DNA from: JAAZCI01 sp046462535
GTDB taxonomy: Bacteria; Pseudomonadota; Gammaproteobacteria; Cardiobacteriales; Wohlfahrtiimonadaceae
DNA length: 64,000 nucleotides
NCBI GenBank assembly: GCA_046462535.1
Contig: JBKGVF010000018.1
Location: 62,001 to 126,000 of the forward strand
Reading direction: 5' to 3'
How positions within the stretch are numbered: position 1 is the stretch's first letter; each line of letters starts with the position of its first letter. The notes beneath the pieces are model-generated. The model was given only the letters and a program-made list of their open reading frames with translations. It was not told where the DNA came from and made no database searches. The translations under genes and the position numbers were made by a program. Positions 1-9,194 of the stretch are shown here, one piece after another.

Positions 1-760
1 CTAATGAGAGTGCTGACTCCTTACTCATCATAAAGGCTGTACCGATAGCAACTCCATCAGCACCCAACATTAATGTTGATACAAGCTGCTCATAACGGAA
101 AATACCTCCTCCAATAATAAGCGGAAGTCTCAATAGCGCCTCTGCTTGCATCAACAACGCTTGACTGCTGTGTAGATGATTCAAGGGCTCACCAATAAAG
201 GTACCTCGGATTCCCCCCCCCTCAACTCCCTGAAGAATCAGTGCATCGGCACCCGCATCTTGCCATAAGAGGGCCTCAATCATATGCGTTGCTTGACCAA
301 TAACAGCAATCCCTGCCTCTTGAAGACGCTCTATAATCTCAAAGCTCGGAATGCCAAACTGAAATATAACCGCAGCAACTTCATGCTCAATAAGAAGGTT
401 TACCTCTTCCGAGAGAGCAGATCGATAGGAAAAATCAAATGATTGATCCATTACCCCCACCGCCTGCATAAACTCATCAAGCCGTTGATAGAACTCATTA
501 TCTTTGGCTATCGAATCAATTTGGATCTCTTGCGCTGATAACGCAACAGCAAAAGGGCGATCAGTCTCCTCGCGAATAGCGATAATCCTCTCCTCTAACT
601 GCTCAAGCTCCATAAATAATCCATTTATCGTACCTAAAGCCCCCGCTTCTGATATTAAAGTGATGAGCTCTACACTCTCTCCCGCGAAAAGGGGGGCTTG
701 AATAATAGGGTGTTCGATTCCAAGTAGCTCAGTGAGTCGTTTAGAATAGTTCTCTCTCAT
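1..760 (-). CDS. nitronate monooxygenase-family FMN flavoprotein, cut at its C-terminus by the window edge
   Basis: About 253 residues are visible, read leftwards from an ATG at 758-760, with the 3' end missing. The N-terminus carries the family's HPIIQAPLFAG strand. Further on are GIPSFEIIERLQEAG, ADALILQG and LIIGGGI...GADGVAIGTAF, the order seen in FMN-binding TIM barrels of the nitronate monooxygenase/enoyl-reductase (FabK-like) type. Members oxidise alkyl nitronates or act as FMN-dependent reductases. One thing is odd: where nitronate monooxygenases normally read AGGHRG with the catalytic His, this protein reads GGGIRG. That stretch lies on a run of nine C (213-221 on the plus strand). 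The frame stays open on both sides. I am therefore sure of the fold and unsure of the activity. It starts 4 bp after tatD, so it probably closes a ygfB-tatD-flavoprotein operon. Confidence 0.75.
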   Translation of the reverse strand, partial: MRENYSKRLTELLGIEHPIIQAPLFAGESVELITLISEAGALGTINGLFMELEQLEERIIAIREETDRPFAVALSAQEIQIDSIAKDNEFYQRLDEFMQAVGVMDQSFDFSYRSALSEEVNLLIEHEVAAVIFQFGIPSFEIIERLQEAGIAVIGQATHMIEALLWQDAGADALILQGVEGGGIRGTFIGEPLNHLHSSQALLMQAEALLRLPLIIGGGIFRYEQLVSTLMLGADGVAIGTAFMMSKESALSL

Positions 761-764
761 AAGT

Positions 765-1556
765 TTATGCTCTTCCCTCTAATGAAAATAGGTTCTCTAT
801 ATTTTGACGATGGATCTGGAGTAATGCTTCATACTCAATCCCTCGAATCTGACTAATACTCTTTGCAATCAACGGTAGATGTTTTGGTAGATGCAAGACA
901 CCGCGCTCAAGTGTTGATGAAGGTTGATCAGGCCCATCAGTCTCTAATAGTAGACGATTCAATGGCATCTGCTGAATAATTTTATGAAGGCGCTTTGCTC
1001 GAGGATAGGTGGCTGCCCCCCCAAAACCAAGATAAAATCCCAACTCTATAGCTCGTTTTGCCTGCTGCAAACTCCCCGAGAAGCTATGGATCACCCCTTT
1101 GAAGGGCCCATAGCGCCGCACCTCTCTGAGAAGTAAATCTAAACTTTTCCGCGAATGGAGAATTAAAGGGAGATCATATCGCTTAGCTAGACGTAACTGA
1201 GCGCGAAACAGCTTCATCTGCCCCTCTTTATCAGGGTCATCAATCATAAAATCTAAACCACACTCACCTAATGCTACCGGATTCTTTTCTCTTAAGTATG
1301 ACTCAAGAATACTGAGATCCGCCTCTTGATGATCAGCCATAAAGTAGGGATGAAGCCCATACGCCCCATAAATTTCTGAGTGCTCTGACGTCAACCGATC
1401 TACTTTAGCGAAACGTTCTCTCGTTGTAGCAGGAAGAATCCACCCTGCGACCCCCACAGCTTTAGCTTCATCGAGCAGTTGAAGGAAACCTGATTTTCCC
1501 TGATCCCAGTATCGCTCATCATCTAGATGAATATGTGAGTCGATCAGCTCCACCAT
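765..1556 (-). CDS. tatD: TatD-family metal-dependent deoxyribonuclease
   Basis: A 263-residue cytoplasmic TIM-barrel hydrolase of the TatD/YcfH family. Known members are metal-dependent 3'-5' exonucleases or DNA-repair nucleases. The metal and catalytic residues are all visible: HIH (H8, H10), the Glu of ALGECGLDF (E98), H134 in LILHSRK, H157 in GVIHSFSG, and the Asp of LLETDGPD (D207). Length and motif order are normal. The gene begins 9 bp after the ygfB homologue and ends 4 bp before the flavoprotein gene, so the three are probably co-transcribed. E. coli has three paralogues (TatD, YcfH, YjjV), and I cannot say which one this matches best. Confidence 0.88.
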   Translation of the reverse strand: MVELIDSHIHLDDERYWDQGKSGFLQLLDEAKAVGVAGWILPATTRERFAKVDRLTSEHSEIYGAYGLHPYFMADHQEADLSILESYLREKNPVALGECGLDFMIDDPDKEGQMKLFRAQLRLAKRYDLPLILHSRKSLDLLLREVRRYGPFKGVIHSFSGSLQQAKRAIELGFYLGFGGAATYPRAKRLHKIIQQMPLNRLLLETDGPDQPSSTLERGVLHLPKHLPLIAKSISQIRGIEYEALLQIHRQNIENLFSLEGRA

Positions 1557-1565
1557 ACACCTCGC

Positions 1566-2123
1566 TTAATGAACCATCTCACGGCTACGCAATTGATAGT
1601 AGAGTAACATAGCGCTAATACGCACAAACTCAATAAGCTCCTCAAGAGCAAGCTTATCCTCCTCTCCAGAGAAATCCTCCATCACCTCTTCCCGATCAAT
1701 TTGTGTAAAGATGGTTAGATAATCAATAAAATCACTACCATCCTCATCAAGTGCAGTTAAATCGGCTTCACTAATACCAATTCCATAGAGATAACCATTA
1801 CACCAATTAACAAACCCCTCAACCCGGTGAGAAAACTCATCCTCATCGGGAATGAGTAATGCTAACTTAAACTCTTTTGATGAGAGATCGGCTACCGTCT
1901 TATCATACAGAATCTTTAAGATCTCCTCATTGATCGACTCATTATTTAGATTTAGATTCTCCACCTCTTTCAACCACAAGGCGTAATGATCAAATGTTCG
2001 ACCACATAAAATTGCTGTTAAAATACCATGAGCCTCTGCAATATTAAAACCGTTAAATTGCTCTTGAAGCAATGAATAGGTAATTTTTACACGCTCACTC
2101 TCTCTCTCTTTCATAAAACTCAC
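1566..2123 (-). CDS. ygfB: UPF0149 (YgfB/YecA-type) family protein
   Basis: A 185-residue acidic, mostly helical protein of the UPF0149 family. Recognisable segments are FNIAEAHGILTAILCG near residue 30, the central VEGFVNWCNGYLYGIG, and a C-terminal EELIEFVRISAMLLYYQLR helix. The family spans E. coli YgfB and YecA. This protein lacks the C-terminal SEC-C zinc motif of YecA, so it is closer to YgfB. The family's function is poorly defined; in Pseudomonas YgfB has been linked to regulation of a cell-wall amidase. The start used (MSFMKER) could move 3 codons downstream. It heads a tight cluster with tatD. Its upstream region is structured (see 2162-2247). Confidence 0.8.
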   Translation of the reverse strand: MSFMKERESERVKITYSLLQEQFNGFNIAEAHGILTAILCGRTFDHYALWLKEVENLNLNNESINEEILKILYDKTVADLSSKEFKLALLIPDEDEFSHRVEGFVNWCNGYLYGIGISEADLTALDEDGSDFIDYLTIFTQIDREEVMEDFSGEEDKLALEELIEFVRISAMLLYYQLRSREMVH

Positions 2124-2161
2124 TCATCTATATCTATCTAAATCATCCCTTATTGTAAGGG

Positions 2162-2247
2162 GTTTTAAAAGAAAAGTAACTACTCTCCAGAGCGACCATC
2201 TTATCCTAATGACGATCGACTCGATCCTTAATTGAGGGGAGAGCAGT
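2162..2247 (-). other. structured region between the hupB terminator and ygfB
   Basis: Read on the minus strand, ten bases at 2247-2238 pair with 2188-2179 (one G-U pair). An inner perfect palindrome GATCGA-C-TCGATC lies at 2214-2226, and a U-rich stretch (TTACTTTTCTTTTAAAA) follows the outer stem. It lies downstream of the hupB terminator and about 60 bases upstream of the ygfB start. It could be a leader or attenuator for ygfB or a small RNA. No known RNA family was recognised. Confidence 0.3.
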
Positions 2248-2273
2248 GATCTCTGATTGTAGGATTCTTCCTC

Positions 2274-2306
2274 CATAAAAAAAGACTCTGAATCATCTTC
2301 AGAGTC
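2274..2306 (-). terminator. intrinsic terminator of hupB
   Basis: On the minus strand a perfect 9-bp stem (GACTCTGAA / TTCAGAGTC) closes a 5-base loop and is followed directly by seven T. It lies about 60 bases past the hupB stop codon, the expected place for a Rho-independent terminator of the abundant hupB mRNA. Confidence 0.85.
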
Positions 2307-2365
2307 TCTTAATCGATCTTTAGCTATTAACCTTCTCTTAAAACCTTAAATTAAGGTAAAGATTT

Positions 2366-2644
2366 TTACTTGTTAACCGCTTCTCTTAAACCTTTGCCTG
2401 CTCTAAATGCAGGAACGCGCGATGCAGGGATCTGAATCTCACGGTCTGGGTTACGTGGGTCACGACCAACTCTCGCGGCGCGATCACGCACTGTAAACGT
2501 ACCGAAACCGATTAAGGTTACATTCTCACCCTCTGCTAATGTCTCGGTGATTGTCTCCATCATTGCCTCCACTGCTTTCGCTGCGGCAACTTTGGTCATG
2601 TCAGTTTTTTCTGCAATCGCTGCTACTAGTTCTGTCTTGTTCAT
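2366..2644 (-). CDS. hupB: DNA-binding protein HU (beta-type)
   Basis: A 92-residue nucleoid protein of the HU/IHF family. It starts MNKTELVAAIAEK and shows the GFGTF turn, the VGRDPRNP beta-arm tip with the intercalating proline, and the RVPAFRAGKGLREAVN end. These match HU rather than IHF. HU dimers bend and compact DNA with little sequence specificity. The gene sits directly downstream of lon, as in E. coli and many relatives. It has its own near-consensus promoter at 2729-2757 and its own terminator at 2274-2306, so it can be expressed strongly and independently of lon. HU is itself a Lon substrate in E. coli. Confidence 0.96.
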   Translation of the reverse strand: MNKTELVAAIAEKTDMTKVAAAKAVEAMMETITETLAEGENVTLIGFGTFTVRDRAARVGRDPRNPDREIQIPASRVPAFRAGKGLREAVNK

Positions 2645-2728
2645 AATTACAATTTCCTACTTTCGATTTAAAAATTTTGAAACGGTTTTAAGGTTAAAAT
2701 CTAACAAACTTTATTTTGTTTGTATAGT

Positions 2729-2757
2729 TTTATACGTTTGTGATCGACCTAAGTCAA
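2729..2757 (-). promoter_or_regulatory. sigma-70 promoter of hupB
   Basis: Read on the minus strand: TTGACT (-35, positions 2757-2752), a 17-base spacer, then TATAAA (-10, positions 2734-2729). It lies between lon and hupB, giving a leader of roughly 75-80 bases before the hupB ATG. The hexamers match 5/6 and 5/6 with ideal spacing. Confidence 0.72.
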
Positions 2758-2762
2758 GAGCT

Positions 2763-5270
2763 TTAGAGTGTTTTACCATTATTTTTTTCACCGCTTGACA
2801 TATTAGGTAAGGGGTAAAACCCACTAAATGACTCTGCATCTTCCACCTTACTTATCGGTTTAGTTAACGCATAGTCAAAAACCTCATCCACCTCCTCAAT
2901 GCCGATAACCTCGAGCTCTTCCAATACACTACTAGGCACATCTTCAAGGTTCTTAATATTCTCTTTGGGGATTAAAACAGTTTTTATTCCAGCACGATGT
3001 GCTGCGATTAACTTCTCTTTTACTCCACCAATCTCTAATACCCTTCCGCGCAATGTTACTTCACCTGTCATGGCGATATCAGAACGAATTGGAATATCTA
3101 ATAGCGCTGAAAGAATGGCTAACGTAATTGCTGAACCTGCGCTAGGACCATCTTTAGGGATCGCCCCTTCTGGCGCATGCACATGAATATCCCACTTAGT
3201 ATGAAAATCGTAGGGCAATCCAAATTGATTGCTGCGTGCACGGATAACAGTCAATGCAGTACGCACCGACTCTTTCATCACATCCCCTAAGCTACCTGTG
3301 GCAATCAGCTCCCCTTTACCGGGCATTAATTCAACTTCAATACCTAATAGATCGCCCCCAACCTGAGTCCAAGCTAAGCCATTGACAAATCCTACAGCTG
3401 CCTCTCTCTCTTTTAAGCCATGTTTAAATTTAGGGGCGCCTAGATACTCAATCACCTTCTCTCTACTTAAGGTAAGAGATTTTACTCGCTCTTTATCACT
3501 CTCTGCTAAGAGACGCTCTTTAATAAATTTACGGCAGAGTGCCCCAATTGTCCGGTTAAGATTACGAACCCCTGCCTCTTTAGTATAGGACTGAATCAGA
3601 AGTAACAGGACCTCATCGGGAAATTGAAGTTCTTTAGCTGTTAGTTTGTGCTCCTCTAATTGCTCTGGAACAAGATGCTCTTTAGCAATAGTCAACTTTT
3701 CAAGTTCGGTATAACTTGACAGTTCGATAATATCCATCCGATCCCGAAGTGGTGCAGGAATATTATAGCTATTAGCTGTAGCAATAAACATCACCTCAGA
3801 GAGATCAACATCAACATCAAGATAGTGATCCATAAAGGTCTCATTCTGCTCTGGATCGAGCACCTCTAATAGTGCATCAGCAGGATCTCCACGATGATCA
3901 GCCCCCGTCTTATCTAGCTCATCAAGCAGGATCAATGGATTTTTCCGCTGCGCTTTAGTAAGTAGCTGCACTAACTTACCAGGCATTGCACCAATATAAG
4001 TACGACGATGCCCCCGAATCTCAGACTCATCATGTACTCCACCTAAACTCATACGAACAAACTCTCTACCTGTCGCCTTAGCAATAGAGCGCGCAAGCGA
4101 TGTTTTACCAACACCAGGAGGACCTATGAAGCAGAGAATCTTGCCTTTCTTTGTGCGAGTATGATTAATCACTGCAAGATACTCAAGGATATGATCCTTA
4201 ATCTTCTCCAAGCCAGAGTGATCTTCATTCAGGACCTTCTCAGCTCGCTTTAAACCATAGCGAAGACGTGACCGTTTATTCCATGGCATTTTTAGCAACC
4301 AATCAATATAGGTACGTGAAACTGTCCCCTCTGAAGACATAGGCGGCATCGACTTTAAACGCTTAACTTCGTGCAGTGCCTTCTCCTCTGCCTCCTTAGG
4401 CATCTTCGCCTCTTTAATCTGCTCTTCAAGTGCATCAAGCTCAGAGAGACCATTATTATTGAGATTATCAAGCTCTTTATGAATCGCCTTCATCTGCTCA
4501 TTTAAGTAGTACTCTCGCTGATTCTTTGAGACCTGATTTTGCACCAACATCTGAATTCGCTTCTGGGTCTCTAAAATATCGAGCTCTTCAGTTAGACGCT
4601 TAATGAGCAGCTTTGCTGCTCCTTTTAAGGTAGGCTCCTCCAAAATCTCCTGCTGAGATTCAAGATCAATTTTGCTATTAGCCAAAACAGCAATCATCAC
4701 TTTAGTTAAAGAGTGCTCCTCAGCAACAATCTTGGCAATATCACTAGGTACTTTAACTAAGTCCCCCATATCAGCAAAAAGCTTCTGGATCACATTAAGA
4801 TAGACACGCTCTAAATTAGGTGAGAGCACCTCTTCATCCTTTAGTGCCGTAAAGTCCCCTAATACTAAGTTAAAGATCCCCCGCTCTGTCTCATACTGGA
4901 TCTCACGAGTACTATTGAGCTGGACACGCCCATAACAATCCACCAGGACCTTATAATTGCCCTTCTCCACCTCAATCGACTCAATAATTCGTCCGACTAC
5001 TCCGGTATGATAGATACTCTCCATCGTAACGGCATCATCATCAATCTCTTTATGAGTTACCAAAATAACATTTTGATCATATTGAGGCGCAATCTCTAAC
5101 GCACCCAATGAGAGTCTTCGACCAATTAGTAAAGGAACCGTTGCTGAAGGAAATACTACAAGATCCCGTAGTGCAACAATAGGTAACTCTTGACCACTCT
5201 TACCAAAAGGAGAATGACTCTGCTCCTCCCCTTCTGGCTGCTTATTTAGATTCTCATACTCTTGAGACAT
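2763..5270 (-). CDS. lon: ATP-dependent protease La (Lon)
   Basis: An 835-residue cytoplasmic AAA+ serine protease that removes misfolded and regulatory proteins. Domain order is normal: N-terminal LON substrate domain (about residues 28-230, from ELPIVALRDLVVFP), a helical linker, an AAA+ domain with Walker A GPPGVGKT near residue 383 and Walker B LILLDELDK, and the C-terminal protease domain. The catalytic Ser is in PKDGPSAG (about 705) and the catalytic Lys follows in IGGVKEKLIAAHRAG. A GGAGTAAAG Shine-Dalgarno precedes the ATG. The C-terminus is longer than usual, with an acidic/serine tail after the protease core. It is divergent from uvrB across a 348-bp gap and is followed by hupB. I did not find a convincing sigma-32 promoter. 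Confidence 0.97.
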   Translation of the reverse strand: MSQEYENLNKQPEGEEQSHSPFGKSGQELPIVALRDLVVFPSATVPLLIGRRLSLGALEIAPQYDQNVILVTHKEIDDDAVTMESIYHTGVVGRIIESIEVEKGNYKVLVDCYGRVQLNSTREIQYETERGIFNLVLGDFTALKDEEVLSPNLERVYLNVIQKLFADMGDLVKVPSDIAKIVAEEHSLTKVMIAVLANSKIDLESQQEILEEPTLKGAAKLLIKRLTEELDILETQKRIQMLVQNQVSKNQREYYLNEQMKAIHKELDNLNNNGLSELDALEEQIKEAKMPKEAEEKALHEVKRLKSMPPMSSEGTVSRTYIDWLLKMPWNKRSRLRYGLKRAEKVLNEDHSGLEKIKDHILEYLAVINHTRTKKGKILCFIGPPGVGKTSLARSIAKATGREFVRMSLGGVHDESEIRGHRRTYIGAMPGKLVQLLTKAQRKNPLILLDELDKTGADHRGDPADALLEVLDPEQNETFMDHYLDVDVDLSEVMFIATANSYNIPAPLRDRMDIIELSSYTELEKLTIAKEHLVPEQLEEHKLTAKELQFPDEVLLLLIQSYTKEAGVRNLNRTIGALCRKFIKERLLAESDKERVKSLTLSREKVIEYLGAPKFKHGLKEREAAVGFVNGLAWTQVGGDLLGIEVELMPGKGELIATGSLGDVMKESVRTALTVIRARSNQFGLPYDFHTKWDIHVHAPEGAIPKDGPSAGSAITLAILSALLDIPIRSDIAMTGEVTLRGRVLEIGGVKEKLIAAHRAGIKTVLIPKENIKNLEDVPSSVLEELEVIGIEEVDEVFDYALTKPISKVEDAESFSGFYPLPNMSSGEKNNGKTL

Positions 5271-5618
5271 AGATATTCTTTACTCCAGTTAATGTCGGTA
5301 ATCAATCATATTAATTGACTTCTCTAAACCGTAAAATAACCCTTATGAATTTACCTATATAAAGCGTAGTGCAAAAGAGGTTAAATAGGTTAATGTTCTA
5401 TCGAGTTATTGACACACAATAAAATCGGGTAAGTAGATACTCACCCGTATAACCACTTCTAATTTAACCATATCTAAGCACTTTTAAGATCTTTATAAGC
5501 TGACTCAATTAGGCTTATTCGATCCCCCTTAATATAGCACAAGAGGCGCAGTTCTCGGTTAAAACTATGCTATAGTTACACTCTTTTATCGCATCTTTAT
5601 CACACACTGCAATATTAT
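5271..5618. other. lon/uvrB divergent intergenic region
   Basis: This 348-bp region separates the divergent lon and uvrB genes. A hairpin at 5426-5447 (CGGGT-A-AGTA-GA-TACT-C-ACCCG) is followed on the minus strand by GATTTTATTG, so it could act in the lon leader. For uvrB the best candidate is an extended -10, TGCTATAGT (TATAGT at 5571-5576), about 45 bases before the start, without a clear -35. A TTGACA at 5409-5414 has no good partner -10. I saw no LexA box (CTG-N10-CAG type) in front of uvrB. Confidence 0.35.
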
Positions 5619-7655
5619 ATGATGACTGAACGTAAAGATTTCAAGCTTGCAACTCACTATACGCCTTCAGGCGATCAGCCAAAAGCGATCGCTGCCCTTA
5701 CCGATGGGATTGAGTCAGGATTAGCCTTTCAAACACTGCTCGGGGTGACAGGGTCGGGTAAAACCTTCACTATGGCGAATGTTATTCAAAATACTCAACG
5801 TCCAGCGATGATTTTAGCACCTAATAAAACATTAGCAGCTCAGCTATATGGCGAGATGAAAGAGTTCTTCCCTAACAATGCTGTTGAGTACTTTGTCTCC
5901 TACTATGACTACTATCAGCCTGAAGCCTATGTTCCAGCATCAGACACCTTTATTGAGAAAGACGCCTCCATCAATGATCACATTGAGCAGATGCGTCTTT
6001 CAGCAACAAAAGCCATTTTAGAGCGTCCCGATACCATTATCGTAGCTACTGTTTCCGCAATCTATGGACTAGGTGATAAAGATCACTACATGAGTATGAT
6101 CCTTCATGTTGTTCGAGGTGAGGAGATCGATCAACGAGATATATTAAAACGTCTTGTCGATCTACAATATACCCGTAATGATACCGTTTTAGAGCGCGGC
6201 TCCTTTCGTGTTCGTGGTGAAGTAATTGATATCTTTCCAGCTGAGTCGGAACGAGATGCTGTTCGAATCGAGCTTTTCGATAATGAAATTGATAATCTCT
6301 CCTATTTCGACCCCCTCACAGGCTCTGTATCACGCAATGTCGAACGGCTAACCGTCTATCCTTCCAGCCATTATGTAACACCTCGAGCTAATCTCTTAAA
6401 AGCTGTTGAGGAGATTAAGGAGGAGTTAGCCGATCGCTTAGAAGTGCTCCGCGCCAATGGACAGCTTCTAGAGGCGCAGCGGATCGAGCAGCGGACTAAA
6501 TTTGATATTGAGATGATTCTAGAACTCGGCTACTGTCAGGGGATTGAAAACTACTCTCGATACCTATCAGGGCGTGCTCCTGGCGAGGCACCACCAACAC
6601 TTTTTGATTATCTTCCTGATAATGCTCTACTCTTCATTGATGAGTCTCACGTTGCCGTCCCACAAGTAGGAGCAATGTATAAGGGGGATCGTAGCCGAAA
6701 AGAGACCTTAGTTACATATGGATTCCGCTTGCCATCGGCGCTCGATAATCGCCCCTTAAAATTTGAAGAGTTTGAGGCGCTTATGCCACAAACCATATTT
6801 GTATCAGCTACACCAAGTACCTATGAAGCGGAACACTCTGATCAAGTTGTCGAACAGGTAGTACGCCCAACAGGATTGCTAGATCCTATTGTGGAAGTCC
6901 GCCCCGTAGCTTCACAAGTTGATGATGTTCTCATGGAGATCAACCAGCGAGTTAAGAAGAATGAGCGTATATTAATCACCACACTCACTAAACGAATGAG
7001 TGAGGATCTCACTGAATTCCTCTCTGATCATGGGGTAAAAGTACGCTATCTCCACTCTGATATTGATACTGTTGAGCGCGTAGAGATTATCCGAGATCTT
7101 CGCTTAGGGGTCTTCGATGTTCTTGTGGGAATCAACCTACTACGGGAGGGGCTCGATATTCCAGAAGTCTCTCTAGTTGCGATTTTAGACGCTGATAAAG
7201 AGGGTTTTTTACGCTCTGAACGCTCCTTAATTCAAACCATTGGACGCGCTGCCCGCAATGCTGAAGGAAAAGCAATCCTCTATGCTGACAAAATCACTAA
7301 AGCGATGCAAAAAGCGCTCGATGAAACTCATCGCCGTCGTCAAGTGCAGCAAGCCTATAATGAACGGCACGGTATCACCCCACAAACGATTCGTAAAGAG
7401 ATTCAAGATATTATGTACGATGCTCGCGATAATGCTCCAAAAGAGCAATATATTGAGGAGTATCGAGGAAAGCTCATTATCAATGATGATGCGATTGAAG
7501 CCGATCTGAATCTCCATAACCCTAAAGAGCTGAGTCGTCATATCAACCAGCTAGAGAGAGAGATGCTCGATCATGCACAAAATCTAGAATTTGAGGAGGC
7601 CGCTACGCTCCGAGATGAGATTGAGCGCCTTAAGAGAGAATTTCTCCTCACCTAG
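5619..7655 (+). CDS. uvrB: excinuclease ABC subunit B
   Basis: A 678-residue damage-recognition helicase of nucleotide excision repair. It works with UvrA to find lesions and loads UvrC. Visible features are Walker A GVTGSGKT (residues 42-49), the beta-hairpin region YYDYYQPEAYVP that inserts between DNA strands (about 95-106), FIDESHV, motif VI QTIGRAARN, and a C-terminal UVR/coiled-coil motif (about 638-673) that contacts UvrC. The start is ATGATG and either Met is possible. It appears to be a single-gene unit. No LexA operator is evident, so SOS control is not supported by the sequence. Confidence 0.97.
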   Translation: MMTERKDFKLATHYTPSGDQPKAIAALTDGIESGLAFQTLLGVTGSGKTFTMANVIQNTQRPAMILAPNKTLAAQLYGEMKEFFPNNAVEYFVSYYDYYQPEAYVPASDTFIEKDASINDHIEQMRLSATKAILERPDTIIVATVSAIYGLGDKDHYMSMILHVVRGEEIDQRDILKRLVDLQYTRNDTVLERGSFRVRGEVIDIFPAESERDAVRIELFDNEIDNLSYFDPLTGSVSRNVERLTVYPSSHYVTPRANLLKAVEEIKEELADRLEVLRANGQLLEAQRIEQRTKFDIEMILELGYCQGIENYSRYLSGRAPGEAPPTLFDYLPDNALLFIDESHVAVPQVGAMYKGDRSRKETLVTYGFRLPSALDNRPLKFEEFEALMPQTIFVSATPSTYEAEHSDQVVEQVVRPTGLLDPIVEVRPVASQVDDVLMEINQRVKKNERILITTLTKRMSEDLTEFLSDHGVKVRYLHSDIDTVERVEIIRDLRLGVFDVLVGINLLREGLDIPEVSLVAILDADKEGFLRSERSLIQTIGRAARNAEGKAILYADKITKAMQKALDETHRRRQVQQAYNERHGITPQTIRKEIQDIMYDARDNAPKEQYIEEYRGKLIINDDAIEADLNLHNPKELSRHINQLEREMLDHAQNLEFEEAATLRDEIERLKREFLLT

Positions 7656-7776
7656 AACGATATCTAATCATCTGAGCACCACTATAGAATCGGTTACTTT
7701 ATGCTATTCTATCTCTCTAATGATTTAACGATCTATGCATCATTAAAGATTAACTAGTTCGATTAAGAGGAGTCAC

Positions 7777-9174
7777 ATGACAAATAGCGCAACCCAGCAG
7801 GATCATATCGTCCATATCTTCCCACCAAAAGGCTCTTTAGATCTACTCTCTCAAATGGAGAGTAACATCATGCAGTGCACCGCTACTAGTGAAGTATATC
7901 AGCTCTTTCGTAGTTGCCTACTCGCGGTACTTAATACAGGAAGTATCACTGACGATAGCGCAGAGATTTTTAACCAACATAAAGATTTTAGTGCGGATAT
8001 TCTACGTACTGAGCGTGGTATTAAACTTAAGCTGACCAATCCACCAAAAGAGGTCTTTGTCGATGGGGAACTCACCGAGCTGATTCGGCGAAATCTCTTC
8101 TCCGTTTTACGAGATATTCTCTTTGTCCGTGGGGTATCTGATGCATTTCATCGCTATATCCCTAGTGATCCTGCCCCAAAGATTACTATTACCGATGTTA
8201 TCTTCTCCATCTTAAGGAATGCTAATGCTCTCACACTCCGTAATGGGCCCGATCTGATTGTCTGCTGGGGTGGGCACTCCATCAATAATGATGAGTATCA
8301 GTATGGACGAGAACTGGGTTATGAGCTTGGCTTACGTCGACTAAATATCTGCACAGGCTCAGGACCAGGTGCAATGGAAGCCCCTATGCGCGGCGCTGCC
8401 GTTGGTCATGCCCAGCAAGCATACAAAGAGAGCCGCTTTATTGGGGTAACAGAGCCCTCCATTATTGCCGCTGAACCACCAAACTCCTTAGTTAATGAAT
8501 TAATAATCATGCCGGATATTGAGAAGCGCCTTGAGACCTTCGTTCGTATGGGGCATGGCATTATCATCCTTCCTGGTGGTGTCGGTACGGCTGAAGAGTT
8601 TCTCTATATTTTAGGGCTCTTAATGCAGAAAGAGAATCGAGATCAATACCTCCCTTTAATTCTGACCGGCCCTAAAGAGAGTCACACCTACTTCGAACAG
8701 CTTGATCAATTTGTTCGTGCTGTGCTCGGGGAAGAGGTGACCCAATATTATGAGGTTATTATTGATAACCCCCAGTTGGTAGCACAGAAGATGAGTCGTG
8801 CAATGCCTAAGGTGAAGGAGCATCGCAAAGCAAAAGAGGATCTCTACACTTTTAACTGGACAATGCATATTCCTAAAAGCTTTCAAACCCCTTTTATCCC
8901 AACCTTTGAAAATATGCGTAATCTTAATCTAAGACGCAATCAACCTATCGAACAGCTTGCCGCTAATCTACGCTGCGCCTTTTCTGGTATTGTCGCTGGT
9001 AATGTTAAAGAGGTGGGAATGAGAGAGGTTGCAACTCACGGCCCATTTGAGCTTCATGGTGATCCCGACATTATGCATCTAATTGATGAGCTTTTAGAGA
9101 GCTTTGTAGCTCAGGGACGTATGAAACTTCCCGGCACTGAATATCAACCCTGCTATACCGTTATTCGCGACTAA
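7777..9174 (+). CDS. ppnN: nucleotide 5'-monophosphate nucleosidase PpnN (YgdH, LOG family)
   Basis: A 465-residue protein matching E. coli PpnN/YgdH in length and organisation. It hydrolyses nucleoside monophosphates to free base and ribose 5-phosphate and is activated by (p)ppGpp in E. coli. The Rossmann-like LOG core shows the family motifs SGPGAMEAPMRG (about 195-206) and LPGGVGTAEE (about 265-274), flanked by the N-terminal DUF4478-type and C-terminal DUF3412-type extensions that separate PpnN from short LOG cytokinin enzymes. A good Shine-Dalgarno (AAGAGGAG) lies 5 bases before the ATG. The flavin reductase gene follows 20 bp later with its own strong ribosome site, suggesting co-transcription. 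Confidence 0.93.
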   Translation: MTNSATQQDHIVHIFPPKGSLDLLSQMESNIMQCTATSEVYQLFRSCLLAVLNTGSITDDSAEIFNQHKDFSADILRTERGIKLKLTNPPKEVFVDGELTELIRRNLFSVLRDILFVRGVSDAFHRYIPSDPAPKITITDVIFSILRNANALTLRNGPDLIVCWGGHSINNDEYQYGRELGYELGLRRLNICTGSGPGAMEAPMRGAAVGHAQQAYKESRFIGVTEPSIIAAEPPNSLVNELIIMPDIEKRLETFVRMGHGIIILPGGVGTAEEFLYILGLLMQKENRDQYLPLILTGPKESHTYFEQLDQFVRAVLGEEVTQYYEVIIDNPQLVAQKMSRAMPKVKEHRKAKEDLYTFNWTMHIPKSFQTPFIPTFENMRNLNLRRNQPIEQLAANLRCAFSGIVAGNVKEVGMREVATHGPFELHGDPDIMHLIDELLESFVAQGRMKLPGTEYQPCYTVIRD

Positions 9175-9194
9175 GCAATTCAAGGAGGTTAAAG

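Noticed and set aside
5409..5436. TTGACA at 5409-5414 as a uvrB promoter
   Set aside because: No acceptable -10 at 16-18 bases; the TGCTATAGT sequence nearer the gene is better.
7227..7541. 104-residue frame antisense to the uvrB 3' end
   Set aside because: Complete shadow of the uvrB coding sequence with no independent support.
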